Source: Blautia sp. (GTDB lineage: Bacteria; Bacillota; Clostridia; Lachnospirales; Lachnospiraceae). Taken from it: DNA of 64,000 nucleotides. The translations under genes and the position numbers were made by a program. Shown in pieces: positions 33,158 through 42,170 of the stretch (within the stretch, counting starts at the first letter, position 1; each line of letters opens with the position of its first letter). The stretch is from positions 1 through 64,000 of the forward strand of contig JAMPAC010000007.1 of assembly GCA_023667395.1 (NCBI GenBank). The letters run 5' to 3'. The notes beneath the pieces are model-generated. The model made no database searches. It was not told where the DNA came from and saw only the letters and a program-made list of their open reading frames with translations.

Positions 33158-33967
33158 TTACTCGGGCTGCTTGCCGATATAGGCAAGGATACCGCCGTCC
33201 ACATAGAGGATATGTCCGTTCACCGCGTTGGATGCCTCGGAAGCAAGGAATACGGCCGGACCTGCCAGTTCCTCCGCCTTCAGCCATCTGTTAGCGGGTG
33301 TCTTCGCGCAGATGAACTGATCGAAAGGATGTCTGCTGCCGTCAGGCTGCTTCTCGCGCAGGGGAGCGGTCTGGGGAGTCTCGATATAACCCGGTCCAAG
33401 GCCGTTACACTGGATGTTGTACTGGCCGTACTCGGAACAGATATTCCTAGTCAGCATCTTCAGGCCGCCCTTTGCAGCAGCGTATGCGGATACGGTCTCA
33501 CGTCCCAGTTCGGACATCATGGAGCAGATGTTGATGATCTTGCCATGGCCTTTCTTGATCATGGAAGGGATCACTGCCTTGGATACGATGAAAGGCGCGT
33601 TCAGGTCCACGTCAACCACCTGTCTGAACTGCTCTGCGGTCATCTCGGTCATGGGGATTCTCTTGATGATGCCTGCGTTGTTCACCAGGATATCGATGAC
33701 GCCCACTTCCTTCTCGATCTGGGCTACCAGGGCGTTTACAGCCTCCTCATTGGTAACGTCGCACACATAGCCGTGAGCCTTGATGCCTTTCTCCTCGTAA
33801 GCAGCCAGACCCTTGTCCACCAGTTCCTGCTTGATGTCGTTGAACACGATGGTTGCTCCCGCCTCAGCGTATGCGGACGCGATAGCGAACCCGATGCCGT
33901 AGGAAGCTCCTGTTACCAGGGCAACCTTGCCCTCCAGTGAAAAGTTGTTTACATAGTTGTTTGCCAT
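33158..33967 (-). CDS. kduD: SDR dehydrogenase, KduD / gluconate 5-dehydrogenase type
   Basis: A 269-residue short-chain dehydrogenase: NAD-binding TGASYGIG at 19-26, NNAG at 96-99, and the catalytic Ser149, Tyr162 and Lys166 (SAYAAAKGG). The sequence belongs to the KduD/Ga5DH group, which reduces 2,5-diketo-3-deoxygluconate to 2-keto-3-deoxygluconate. It lies between kduI and the DhuI-like isomerase, which fits this step of uronate degradation. Confidence 0.88.
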   Translation of the reverse strand: MANNYVNNFSLEGKVALVTGASYGIGFAIASAYAEAGATIVFNDIKQELVDKGLAAYEEKGIKAHGYVCDVTNEEAVNALVAQIEKEVGVIDILVNNAGIIKRIPMTEMTAEQFRQVVDVDLNAPFIVSKAVIPSMIKKGHGKIINICSMMSELGRETVSAYAAAKGGLKMLTRNICSEYGQYNIQCNGLGPGYIETPQTAPLREKQPDGSRHPFDQFICAKTPANRWLKAEELAGPAVFLASEASNAVNGHILYVDGGILAYIGKQPE

Positions 33968-34018
33968 TTCTCTTCTCCTTTATTTTATTTTATAGGAAAC
34001 GACATAAGTCGTTTCCTT

Positions 34019-34879
34019 TTACATCAGATCTTTCATGGCCACGCCGTCCATGTCGTCGAAATCCTGGTTCTCGCCCACCATGCCCCAGATAAAGGTGTAC
34101 GCCCTGGAGCCGCATCCGGAATGGATGGACCAGCTGGGGGAGATCACAGCCTCCTCGTTCCTCATGACGATATGGCGGGTCTCGTCGGGCTCGCCCATGT
34201 AGTGCATCACAAAGGCATCCTCAGGCATCTCAAAATAGAGATAGACCTCCATCCGTCTGTCGTGGGTATGACAGGGCATGGTATTCCACACGCTGCCCGG
34301 CTCCAGCCTGGTCATTCCCATTTCCAGCTGGCAGCTTTCCACCTGCCCGGGAAGGATGTACTTGCAGATCACTCTGTGGTTGGCATCCTCCAGGGAACCA
34401 AGTTCCACCTTGTTCTCATCCTTTACGATGACCACGCCCTCCTCCGGGGTACCCTCCGGCTTGATCAGCACGGTGGGACAGGTTCTGTGCGCGGGAGCGG
34501 AATTCAGATAAAATTTTGCGGGCTCGGAAGCGTCGTCGCTTGCGAAAACGATGTCTTTGGAACCCATTCCGATGTACATTGCCTCTTTGAAGCCCACCTT
34601 GTATGCCCTGCCGTCAACGGTGATGGTTCCGGCTCCTCCGATGTTGATCACGCCAAGTTCTCTTCTCTGGCAGAAATACTCCGCCCGGAGTTCATCCCCC
34701 GCCGTCAGGGTAATCGGCTCCACAGGCACTGCCGCGCCCGTGATGATTCTGTCGATGTGGCTGTACACCAGCTTGATCTCGCCGGGGACGAAGAGATTCT
34801 GGATCAGGAACTCCTCTCTCAGACGCTCTGTGGTATAATGCTTCACATCTCTTGGTGATACTGCTGTTCTAAGTTCCAC
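34019..34879 (-). CDS. kduI: 5-dehydro-4-deoxy-D-glucuronate isomerase KduI
   Basis: KduI converts 5-keto-4-deoxyuronate to 2,5-diketo-3-deoxygluconate in pectin or glycosaminoglycan breakdown. The 286-residue cupin has its zinc ligands in MPCHTHDRRMEVYLYF (His204, His206, Glu211) and SWSIHSGCG (His253). It is the first gene of the operon and lies behind a strong promoter with two inverted repeats. No lyase or transporter for the unsaturated oligosaccharides is in the window. Confidence 0.95.
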   Translation of the reverse strand: MELRTAVSPRDVKHYTTERLREEFLIQNLFVPGEIKLVYSHIDRIITGAAVPVEPITLTAGDELRAEYFCQRRELGVINIGGAGTITVDGRAYKVGFKEAMYIGMGSKDIVFASDDASEPAKFYLNSAPAHRTCPTVLIKPEGTPEEGVVIVKDENKVELGSLEDANHRVICKYILPGQVESCQLEMGMTRLEPGSVWNTMPCHTHDRRMEVYLYFEMPEDAFVMHYMGEPDETRHIVMRNEEAVISPSWSIHSGCGSRAYTFIWGMVGENQDFDDMDGVAMKDLM

Positions 34880-34899
34880 CTTACACGCCTCTCTTTCTT

Positions 34900-34940
34900 C
34901 AATATCCGGCCAGTGAAGTTTCAGGGAACGGCCGATATTG
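34900..34940. promoter_or_regulatory. Inverted repeat in the kduI leader
   Basis: CAATATCCGGCC and GGCCGATATTG flank 18 bases just before kduI. It could be an operator for a GntR/KdgR-like repressor or an RNA hairpin. Confidence 0.55.
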
Positions 34941-34967
34941 AGTGTCGCTTTTCATGAAAGCACTTAC

Positions 34968-34997
34968 ATTATAGCATACACAGGTAAGTATTTCCAA
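34968..34997 (-). promoter_or_regulatory. Promoter of the kdu-kdg operon with overlapping operator
   Basis: Minus-strand TTGGAA (34997-34992) and an extended -10 TGC-TATAAT (34973-34968) with 18 bases between. A second inverted repeat, TACTTAC/GTAAGTG, spans the spacer and the -10, so a repressor here would block RNA polymerase. Confidence 0.7.
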
Positions 34998-35107
34998 TGA
35001 ATTTTATGATTTTCCCTGAAACCTTTGTACAATTTGTACCTAAGATACAGTATAATCGAAATTTTTACCAAAGTCCATGTAAATATTAACAAAATATATG
35101 TAACTTT

Positions 35108-36799
35108 TCATTTTCCCGCTTCTTTATGTTCCAGAGCCTGCGCCCGCATCTCCCTGGCGTTGGACAGGGCCGCCTCCGTCAGTTCGTCGCTGCCCAAAAG
35201 CCTTGCCAGTTCGCCCAGGGACTCTTCCGCCTCCAGCGCCCGGATATCCGTGATGGTATCGTCCCGGGTGCTGCTCTTCTCGATGACGAAATGGGTGTCC
35301 GCCATGGCGGCGATCTGGGGCAGATGGGTGATGCAGATGACCTGGTGGGCTTTCCCCACGGTATCCAGCTGTTCCGACACCCTCCATGCCGTCTTTCCGC
35401 TGATCCCGGCGTCAATCTCGTCGAAGATCAGGGTGTCGATATCGTCCTCTCCGGACAGCACCGTCTTGATGGCCAGCATCACCCTGGACAGTTCTCCCCC
35501 GCTGGCCACCTGCGCCAGCGGCTTCAGGCTCTCTCCCGGGTTGGTGGAGATCAGGAATTCCACGTCGTCGTACCCCTTTGAGGTGACGGTCTGCCCCGGC
35601 CGCACCGCGATCTCGAATGCCACCGTCTGGAAATTCAGGTTCTCCAGCGCCTCTTTCAGCTTTTTCGTCAGCGTTTTCGCGTTCCTGCTACGGATGGCGG
35701 ACAGTTTTTCACAGGCTTTCTGCAGCTTTTCCTCCGCCGCTTTGCATTTTTCCTCCAGTTCCCGCATATAGGCGTCATAGTCCGACAGCTTGTCCAGAAG
35801 CTGCTGCCTGCCCTCCCCATAGGCGATCACGGCTTCTATGGTGTTCCCATACTTTCCCTTCAGATGGTTCAGGGTGTTCAGCCGCTCCTCCACCCTGGCA
35901 AACTCCCCGTCGTCAAACTCGCAGTCGCTCATATATTCCGACAGATCCCTGTTGTAATCGGCCAGCAGGCTGTCGATCTCCGCCAGCTGTCCCTCCAGCT
36001 CCTCCAGCCGCCCGTCATAGCCGGACACGCTGCGCAGAATCCGCAGGGCGCGGCTTAAGGATGCGCCTGCCCCGGCGTCATCGTCATTGCCCGTATAGCG
36101 GTAACTTTCCGCCAGGTTCTCCGTGATCTTCTTGCTGTTTGCCATCAGACGGTAACGCTTCTCCAGTTCCTCGTCCTCGCCCGCCGTCAGCCTGGCCTGT
36201 TCGATTTCTTTCCACTCAAACTCAGCCAGCGCCTTCTCCTTGTCCCTGGCTTCCTCATCCATGGCCTCCCCGGACAATTCCCTGTACAGCCGGTGGTATG
36301 CCTCATAAGCCTCCTCCACGGCCTGCGCCGCAGGACCATAGGTGCCGCCGCAGTAGGAATCCAGGATCTCCATATGTTTCTTCTTATGGAGCAGGGATTG
36401 GTGCTCATGCTGTCCGTGAATGTCGATCAGCGCCTCCGCCAGTTCTTTCACCTGCTTCGCCGTCACCGTCTCCCCGTTGATCCTGCAGACGCTCTTCCCC
36501 GCCTGCAGCTTCCGGCTGATGATGACGGTGCCGTCCTCCTCGGCTTCCAGTTCCATCTGTTCCAGCTTCCGCCTTACTTTCTCGCTCTGGGAGACGAAAA
36601 CCAGTTCCACCAGGGCGCTGTCCGCCCCTTTGCGGAGCATCTCTTTGTCAAATTTCCCACCCAGGGCCAGGTTCACGGAGCCTATGAGCAGGGATTTCCC
36701 CGCTCCCGTCTCGCCGGTAAGGATATTCAGCCCCTGGCCGAACTCCACCTCCGTCTCCCGGATCAGCGCCAGATTTTTGACATGCAAACTTTGTAACAT
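35108..36799 (-). CDS. recN: DNA repair protein RecN
   Basis: RecN is an SMC-like ATPase that acts early at double-strand breaks. The 563-residue protein has Walker A GETGAGKS at 29-36, long coiled-coil arms in the middle, the signature-like VASGGELSRVMLAIKTVL and Walker B TLIFDEIDAGISG. It follows argR with 36 bases between, as is usual in Firmicutes. Downstream, where spoIVB and spo0A commonly follow, the kdu operon is found instead. Confidence 0.96.
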   Translation of the reverse strand: MLQSLHVKNLALIRETEVEFGQGLNILTGETGAGKSLLIGSVNLALGGKFDKEMLRKGADSALVELVFVSQSEKVRRKLEQMELEAEEDGTVIISRKLQAGKSVCRINGETVTAKQVKELAEALIDIHGQHEHQSLLHKKKHMEILDSYCGGTYGPAAQAVEEAYEAYHRLYRELSGEAMDEEARDKEKALAEFEWKEIEQARLTAGEDEELEKRYRLMANSKKITENLAESYRYTGNDDDAGAGASLSRALRILRSVSGYDGRLEELEGQLAEIDSLLADYNRDLSEYMSDCEFDDGEFARVEERLNTLNHLKGKYGNTIEAVIAYGEGRQQLLDKLSDYDAYMRELEEKCKAAEEKLQKACEKLSAIRSRNAKTLTKKLKEALENLNFQTVAFEIAVRPGQTVTSKGYDDVEFLISTNPGESLKPLAQVASGGELSRVMLAIKTVLSGEDDIDTLIFDEIDAGISGKTAWRVSEQLDTVGKAHQVICITHLPQIAAMADTHFVIEKSSTRDDTITDIRALEAEESLGELARLLGSDELTEAALSNAREMRAQALEHKEAGK

Positions 36800-36835
36800 A
36801 TACCTCTCCTTATGTACCTTCTCCGCTGATCAAAA

Positions 36836-37285
36836 CTAATTTAACAGGATGCGGATCTGATCCATCAGCGCCTGCGTCTCTTCCACAGTGCGCACCGCCA
36901 CGAATATGGTGTCGTCCCCGGCTATGCAGCCCACGATCTCCGGGAACCTCATGGCGTCCAGCGCCGCAGCCACCGCCATGGCCATGCCGGACACCGTCTT
37001 GACCACCAGGATGTTCTGCGCCATATTCATGGAGGAAAAACCGTCACGAAGTACACGGATGTACTTGTCGCCCAAATGACTGTCTTCCTGTTTTAAAATA
37101 ATGTATTTCTGCCTGCCGTTGCGCAGGGCGATCTTGGAAAGCTTCAACTCCTTGATGTCCCTCGAGACGGTGGCCTGTGTCACCGCAAGACCGGCTTCCC
37201 GCAGATATTCCGCCAGTTCCTCCTGGGTCTCCACATCATGCTTCTGTATCGTCTCTATAATCTTGGCATGCCGTATCTTCTTCAT
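36836..37285 (-). CDS. argR: Arginine repressor ArgR/AhrC
   Basis: The 149-residue protein has the winged-helix N-terminus (RHAKIIETIQKHDVETQEEL, then TQATVSRDIKELKLSKI) and the oligomerising, arginine-binding C-terminus with GCIAGDDTIFVAVRT. ArgR represses arginine biosynthesis and activates catabolism when arginine is present. It lies eight bases after nadK and precedes recN. Confidence 0.95.
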   Translation of the reverse strand: MKKIRHAKIIETIQKHDVETQEELAEYLREAGLAVTQATVSRDIKELKLSKIALRNGRQKYIILKQEDSHLGDKYIRVLRDGFSSMNMAQNILVVKTVSGMAMAVAAALDAMRFPEIVGCIAGDDTIFVAVRTVEETQALMDQIRILLN

Positions 37286-37292
37286 CTGTACT

Positions 37293-38162
37293 TCAGTTTT
37301 CCCCCATCTTCTTGTGCAGCACCTCCAGGAAGCTTACCTGGTTCAGCTGCAGGAATTCCGTTGTCTTCTCGGACCTCACAATGCGGATCCTGTCCCCGGT
37401 CCGCATGGGGATCACATGGCAGCCGTCGAAATTGGCCTCCACGGTCTGCACCCTGCCGCCCCGGCCTTCGGGGATCTCAATTTCAATCACATCCTCCGGG
37501 GAGAGGATGATGCTGCGCTTATTCAGGGTATGGGGGCAGATGGGAGTCAGCATGATCAGCTTCGCTTTCGGCTCGATCAGCGGCCCGCCTGCGGACAGGT
37601 TGTAGCCCGTGGAGCCAGTGGGGGTGGTCACGATCATGCCATCCGCGTTGTAATGGTTCAAAAACTGTCCGTTTACATAGATGTTAAACCGGATGATCTG
37701 CAGGGAACCGCTCCGGGACACCACGATATCATTTAACGCCCATCCCTCCTCGGAACCGCCGTTGGCGCAGTAGACGCGTCCGTTGAGCATCATGCGGCTC
37801 TCCCTGATATAGTCCCCCGCGATCAGCTTTTCCAGGGACTCTTCCAGGGCGGACAGTTCGATCTCCGTCATATACCCCAGGGTGCCCAGGTTCACGCCGA
37901 TGATGGGAATGCTCAGCTTCTTGGTCTCCCTGGCCGCCTGCAGCACCGTGCCGTCGCCCCCCAGCACGATGATGCAGTCCACATCCGTGGGCATACCTGT
38001 CGGCGCTTCCTCGGTATCTACCCGCATATTTTCCTTCCAGTCCTCCTCTTCCACCCAGGACGTGGCTTTCTGCCCCTTTCCCTCCAGGAAATCGCAGATC
38101 CTTTGGGTAGTCTCCAGATTCCTGTCCTTATGACGGCTGGTAAATACTAAAAAATGTTTCAT
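37293..38162 (-). CDS. nadK: NAD kinase
   Basis: NadK makes NADP from NAD and ATP or polyphosphate. The family motifs are IIVLGGDGTVLQA and NADGMIVTTPTGSTGYNLSAGG. Length (289 residues) is normal. It sits 12 bases after tlyA. Confidence 0.95.
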   Translation of the reverse strand: MKHFLVFTSRHKDRNLETTQRICDFLEGKGQKATSWVEEEDWKENMRVDTEEAPTGMPTDVDCIIVLGGDGTVLQAARETKKLSIPIIGVNLGTLGYMTEIELSALEESLEKLIAGDYIRESRMMLNGRVYCANGGSEEGWALNDIVVSRSGSLQIIRFNIYVNGQFLNHYNADGMIVTTPTGSTGYNLSAGGPLIEPKAKLIMLTPICPHTLNKRSIILSPEDVIEIEIPEGRGGRVQTVEANFDGCHVIPMRTGDRIRIVRSEKTTEFLQLNQVSFLEVLHKKMGEN

Positions 38163-38174
38163 ATGATTCGCCTC

Positions 38175-39056
38175 CTATATTTTATGGGAGTTCTCCACCG
38201 TCTCCCCGATCAGCTTCCCCCACTCTTCCCGGCGGGACAGCCCGCTTTTCTCCTCCAGGATGCGCTGCAGTCTGTCCTCCGCCCCGCGTTCCGTCAGTTC
38301 CCGGATCTCCTCCGAGGGCTCCCGTTCCTTTTTCAGGTGGAGCAGGTACTCGATGTTTCCCTCAGGTCCCCTGATGGGGGAAAATTCCAGGTGCAGCACA
38401 TCGAACCCGATGCTGTCCGCGTAATCCACGATCTTCCCGATCACTTCCCTGTGAATTTCCGGCTCCCGCACCACGCCGTTCTTGCCCACCTTGCCGCGCC
38501 CCGCCTCAAACTGGGGCTTGATCAGGCACACCATCTCCCCGCCTGTCTTTAACAGGTTCCGGGCAGGGATCAATATTTTGGTCAGGGAAATAAAGGAGAC
38601 GTCCACGCTGGCGAAATCCAGTTCCTCCTGAATATCCTCCCTCGCCATGTAACGGAAATTTGTCTGCTCCATGCAGACCACTTTTGGGTCGTTTCTCAGC
38701 TTCCAGGCCAGCTGCCCGTGCCCCACATCCACGGCATAGACCTTTGCCGCGCCGTTCTGCAGCATACAGTCCGTGAAGCCCCCTGTGGAGGAGCCGATAT
38801 CCATGCACACCTTTCCCGCCAGTTCGAATTGCCACTTCTCCATGGCCTTTTCCAGCTTTAAGCCGCCCCGGCTCACATATTTCAGGGAACTGCCCCGGAC
38901 TTCCAGGCTGATCTTCCCCGGATCGAAAGATGTGCCCGCCTTGTCCTCCCTCTGCCCGTCCACGTAGACATTGCCCGACATAATGACGGCCTTGGCTTTC
39001 TCCCGGGATTCGGCGTAGCCCTGATCCACCAGAATCACGTCCAGACGTTCTTTCAT
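38175..39056 (-). CDS. tlyA: TlyA family rRNA 2'-O-methyltransferase
   Basis: The protein has an N-terminal S4 RNA-binding domain (RLDVILVDQGYAESREKAKAVIMSGNV begins it) and an FtsJ-like methyltransferase domain with the SAM motif MDIGSSTGGFTDCMLQNGA. Some homologues methylate 16S and 23S rRNA, and some are described as hemolysins. Length 293 is slightly above average. It lies between dxs and nadK. Confidence 0.93.
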   Translation of the reverse strand: MKERLDVILVDQGYAESREKAKAVIMSGNVYVDGQREDKAGTSFDPGKISLEVRGSSLKYVSRGGLKLEKAMEKWQFELAGKVCMDIGSSTGGFTDCMLQNGAAKVYAVDVGHGQLAWKLRNDPKVVCMEQTNFRYMAREDIQEELDFASVDVSFISLTKILIPARNLLKTGGEMVCLIKPQFEAGRGKVGKNGVVREPEIHREVIGKIVDYADSIGFDVLHLEFSPIRGPEGNIEYLLHLKKEREPSEEIRELTERGAEDRLQRILEEKSGLSRREEWGKLIGETVENSHKI

Positions 39057-39062
39057 ATGATA

Positions 39063-40928
39063 TCATCCCCCTGCTGCCAGCGCCGCCAGTATCTTCTCCA
39101 CAATACTGTCCGCGTCAATGCCGATCTCCTGCTTTAAGAGCTCCACATTGCCATGCTCCACATAGGCGTCGGGGATACTGATGTTCAGGTATTGGTTCCG
39201 GAGTCCCTCCCGGTTCATGTAATCCAGCACTTTCTCGCCGTAGCCCCCGCAGGCCACATTCTCCTCCATGGTGACGATGAGCATATGATCCCTGCAGGCC
39301 TCTTTCACCGCTTCCTCGTCGATGGGCTTGACAAAGCGGGCATTGATCAGGCTCACCGCCCTGCCCCGGGCTTTCAGCACGTCCCGCACCGCCTCCCCGG
39401 TCTTGACCATGCTGCCCACCGCAAACAGCGCAATCTCCCACTCCTTATAAATCCACTCCGCTTTCCCCATCTCCACGGGAGCACGGTACTCTTTCAACCC
39501 CGCATAGGCCGTGCCCCGGGGATAGCGTACCGCTATGGGTCCCCCGAACTGCACCGCAAATTTCAGCATATCCGAAAGTTCCCACTTATTCTTGGGAGCG
39601 CAGATATGCATATTGGGGATGCCGGATAAATAGGTAAAATCAAAGATTCCCTGATGGGTCTCGCCATCGCTGCCCACCAGCCCCGCCCGATCGATGGCGA
39701 ACACCACGGGCAGGTTCTGGATGCACACGTCATGCAGGATCTGGTCGTAGGCTCTCTGTAAAAAGGAGGAATACACCGCCACAATGGGCTTCATGCCGCC
39801 CGCCGCAAGCCCCGCCGCAAAGGTCACCGCATGTTCCTCCGCAATACCCACGTCAAAGAACCGGTCGGGGTACATATTGCGGAACCGCTTTAACCCCGTG
39901 CCGTCGGGCATGGCTGCGGTGATCGCCACGATCTTCTCATCCCGCTGTCCCAGCTTGCACATGACCGTGGAAAAAATATCCGTATAATTGGCCGCCGTCC
40001 TGGGGTGGGAGGGGATCCCCGTCTCGATGTCAAAAGGCTCCGCGCCGTGAAACCTGGCGGGATGGCGTTCCGCCGGGAGATAGCCCTTGCCTTTCTGGGT
40101 GATTACATGGATGAGCACCGCCCGTTTCACCCGTTTCGCCTCGTTGATCACTTTCACCATGCCCTCGATATCGTGGCCGTCCACGGGACCCAGGTAGGCA
40201 AGCCCCATATCTTCAAATAACATTCCGGGGATCACCAGCTGCTTGAAGCTGTTCTTGACCCGACGGATACGGCTGATGGTGCTGTCGCCGCGCCTGGTTC
40301 TCACCAGGGCGTTATAAATGCTTTCTTTCAGGTCCAGATACCCGCTGGCCGTGCGGATATTGTTCAGATATTTTGACATACCGCCCACGTTCTCGGAAAT
40401 GGACATATTGTTGTCATTCAGGATGATGATGAAATTGCTCTCCAGCTTTGCCGCGTTGTTCAGCGCCTCGTAAGCCATGCCGCCCGTCAGGGAGCCGTCG
40501 CCGATCACGGACACGATGGCGCTTTTTTCCCCTTTCAGTTCCCGCGCCTTCACCATTCCCAGTCCTGCGGAGATGGAAGTGGAACTGTGCCCCGTGTCAA
40601 ACACATCGCAGCTGCTTTCCTTTCTCTTGGGAAAACCGCTCATGCCATGGAACTGCCTCAATGACTCAAAACCGTCCCGCCGCCCCGTGAGAAGCTTATG
40701 GGTGTAGGACTGATGCCCCACGTCCCAGATGATCTTGTCCTCCGGCAGGTTCAGCGCCAGGTGCAGGGCCATGGTCAGTTCCACCGCTCCCAGGTTGGAG
40801 CCCAGATGCCCTCCTGTGACGCTGATGGTCCGGATCAGGAAATCCCGGATCTCCTGGGCCAGTTCCCCGTAATCCTCCCTGGCTATACTTTTGATATCAT
40901 TGGGTTTCTCGATGGTTTCCAAAAACAT
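39063..40928 (-). CDS. dxs: 1-deoxy-D-xylulose-5-phosphate synthase
   Basis: Dxs joins pyruvate and glyceraldehyde 3-phosphate to start the MEP isoprenoid pathway, using thiamine diphosphate. The 621-residue protein shows WDVGHQSYTHKLLTGR, the TPP motif GDGSLTGGMAYEALNNA and the transketolase motif DRAGLVGSDGETHQG. It is followed by tlyA after a few bases and preceded by the prenyl synthase gene. Confidence 0.96.
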   Translation of the reverse strand: MFLETIEKPNDIKSIAREDYGELAQEIRDFLIRTISVTGGHLGSNLGAVELTMALHLALNLPEDKIIWDVGHQSYTHKLLTGRRDGFESLRQFHGMSGFPKRKESSCDVFDTGHSSTSISAGLGMVKARELKGEKSAIVSVIGDGSLTGGMAYEALNNAAKLESNFIIILNDNNMSISENVGGMSKYLNNIRTASGYLDLKESIYNALVRTRRGDSTISRIRRVKNSFKQLVIPGMLFEDMGLAYLGPVDGHDIEGMVKVINEAKRVKRAVLIHVITQKGKGYLPAERHPARFHGAEPFDIETGIPSHPRTAANYTDIFSTVMCKLGQRDEKIVAITAAMPDGTGLKRFRNMYPDRFFDVGIAEEHAVTFAAGLAAGGMKPIVAVYSSFLQRAYDQILHDVCIQNLPVVFAIDRAGLVGSDGETHQGIFDFTYLSGIPNMHICAPKNKWELSDMLKFAVQFGGPIAVRYPRGTAYAGLKEYRAPVEMGKAEWIYKEWEIALFAVGSMVKTGEAVRDVLKARGRAVSLINARFVKPIDEEAVKEACRDHMLIVTMEENVACGGYGEKVLDYMNREGLRNQYLNISIPDAYVEHGNVELLKQEIGIDADSIVEKILAALAAGG

Positions 40929-40993
40929 ACTTTTCTCCCTGTTCTCTTGCGCAGCCTTTCCCCGCAGATGCCATGAAAGGACAGGCGGCCGCC

Positions 40994-41953
40994 TTACCTG
41001 CGCCGCTGTACCAGTGACAACAGCAATTCCTTCAGGAAGTCGTTCCTGCCTTCCATGGAATCCAGTATCCCTATCGCTTCCTTCGTCAGTTCCGCCACAT
41101 CCTGCCTGGACTGTTCCAGGCCGTTGACTGTCACGTAAGTCTGCTTGTGGTTCTGTTCATCGCTGCCCACGGGTTTTCCCAGTTCCTCACTGTCCCCCAC
41201 CACGTCCAGGATATCGTCCTGTATCTGGAATGCAATGCCGACATTGTATGCGCATTTCCCGATCCGCGCCAGCCGCTCCTCCTCCGACACTCCGGCGATC
41301 ACCGCGCCGATCAGCATGGAGGCCTGCACCAGCGCCGCCGTCTTATGCGCATGGATAAATAACAGCTGTTCCTTTTGCAGGCTTCCCGCCTGGCCTTCCG
41401 CCTCCACATCCGCCGTCTGCCCGCCGATCATGCCGTGGATGCCCGCCTTTTTCGCAAGGATCCTCATGGCTTTCGTGACCCGCTGCATATTGTATTCCGG
41501 GGAGGGAGCCGTGGTCAGATATTCCCTGTCCCCACCGTCGCAGAATTCCAGCGCCTGCAGCGCCGTCTCGAAAGCATAGTTCAACAGGCCGTCCCCCGCC
41601 AGGATCCCCATATTTTCCCCATAGACGCTCCAGGTGGTCTTCTTTCCCCTGCGGTACTCGTCATTGTCCATGGCAGGAAGATCGTCATGGACCAGCGAGT
41701 AGGTATGTATCATCTCAATGGCCGCCATGAAAGGCTCCAGAAGGGGCATGTCCTCCTCCCGGCCGCCGCAGAAATGGAACGTCTCCTCCATCAACAGGGG
41801 ACGCAGTCTCTTCCCGCCCACGGTAATGCTGTAGTTCATGGCCTCAATCACCGTTTTCTGGTATCCCTTCTCCTCCGGAAGAAAACTTCTGATGATCCGC
41901 TCGGTCATCCTGGTCTTTTCCTGCAGAATCTCATTGAATTCCTGTGCTTCCAT
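40994..41953 (-). CDS. ispA: Polyprenyl (farnesyl/geranylgeranyl) diphosphate synthase
   Basis: A 319-residue all-helical prenyl synthase with the first Asp-rich motif VHDDLPAMDND and the second QDDILDVVGD. It condenses IPP with DMAPP/GPP. The ATG at 41953 is chosen for its GGAGG spacing over a TTG two codons earlier, and the gene overlaps the end of xseB. The chain length of the product cannot be told with confidence. Confidence 0.94.
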   Translation of the reverse strand: MEAQEFNEILQEKTRMTERIIRSFLPEEKGYQKTVIEAMNYSITVGGKRLRPLLMEETFHFCGGREEDMPLLEPFMAAIEMIHTYSLVHDDLPAMDNDEYRRGKKTTWSVYGENMGILAGDGLLNYAFETALQALEFCDGGDREYLTTAPSPEYNMQRVTKAMRILAKKAGIHGMIGGQTADVEAEGQAGSLQKEQLLFIHAHKTAALVQASMLIGAVIAGVSEEERLARIGKCAYNVGIAFQIQDDILDVVGDSEELGKPVGSDEQNHKQTYVTVNGLEQSRQDVAELTKEAIGILDSMEGRNDFLKELLLSLVQRRR

Positions 41954-42170
41954 TGTCAAATTCCTCCAATTGCCCGTCCTCGTTCAGCTTCAATACCTGC
42001 TTTTCCACACGGTCTATCTGGTCGTTACACTGCTTCAGGATCGCCATTCCCTGGCTGTATGCCCGGAAAGCCTCCTCCAGGGGAATGTCCTCCCTCTCCA
42101 GCTGCTCCATGGTATCTTCCAGCCTGGCGAAATTTTCCTCCAGACTATAGGTTTCCTTTTCTTTTCCCAT
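41931..42170 (-). CDS. xseB: Exodeoxyribonuclease VII small subunit
   Basis: A short (79-residue) protein with the XseB pattern SLEENFARLEDTMEQLER, then IPLEEAFRAYSQGM and a helical tail. It assembles with XseA into the single-strand-specific nuclease. Its ATG overlaps the xseA stop, so the two are translationally coupled. Confidence 0.94.
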   Translation of the reverse strand: MGKEKETYSLEENFARLEDTMEQLEREDIPLEEAFRAYSQGMAILKQCNDQIDRVEKQVLKLNEDGQLEEFDNGSTGIQ

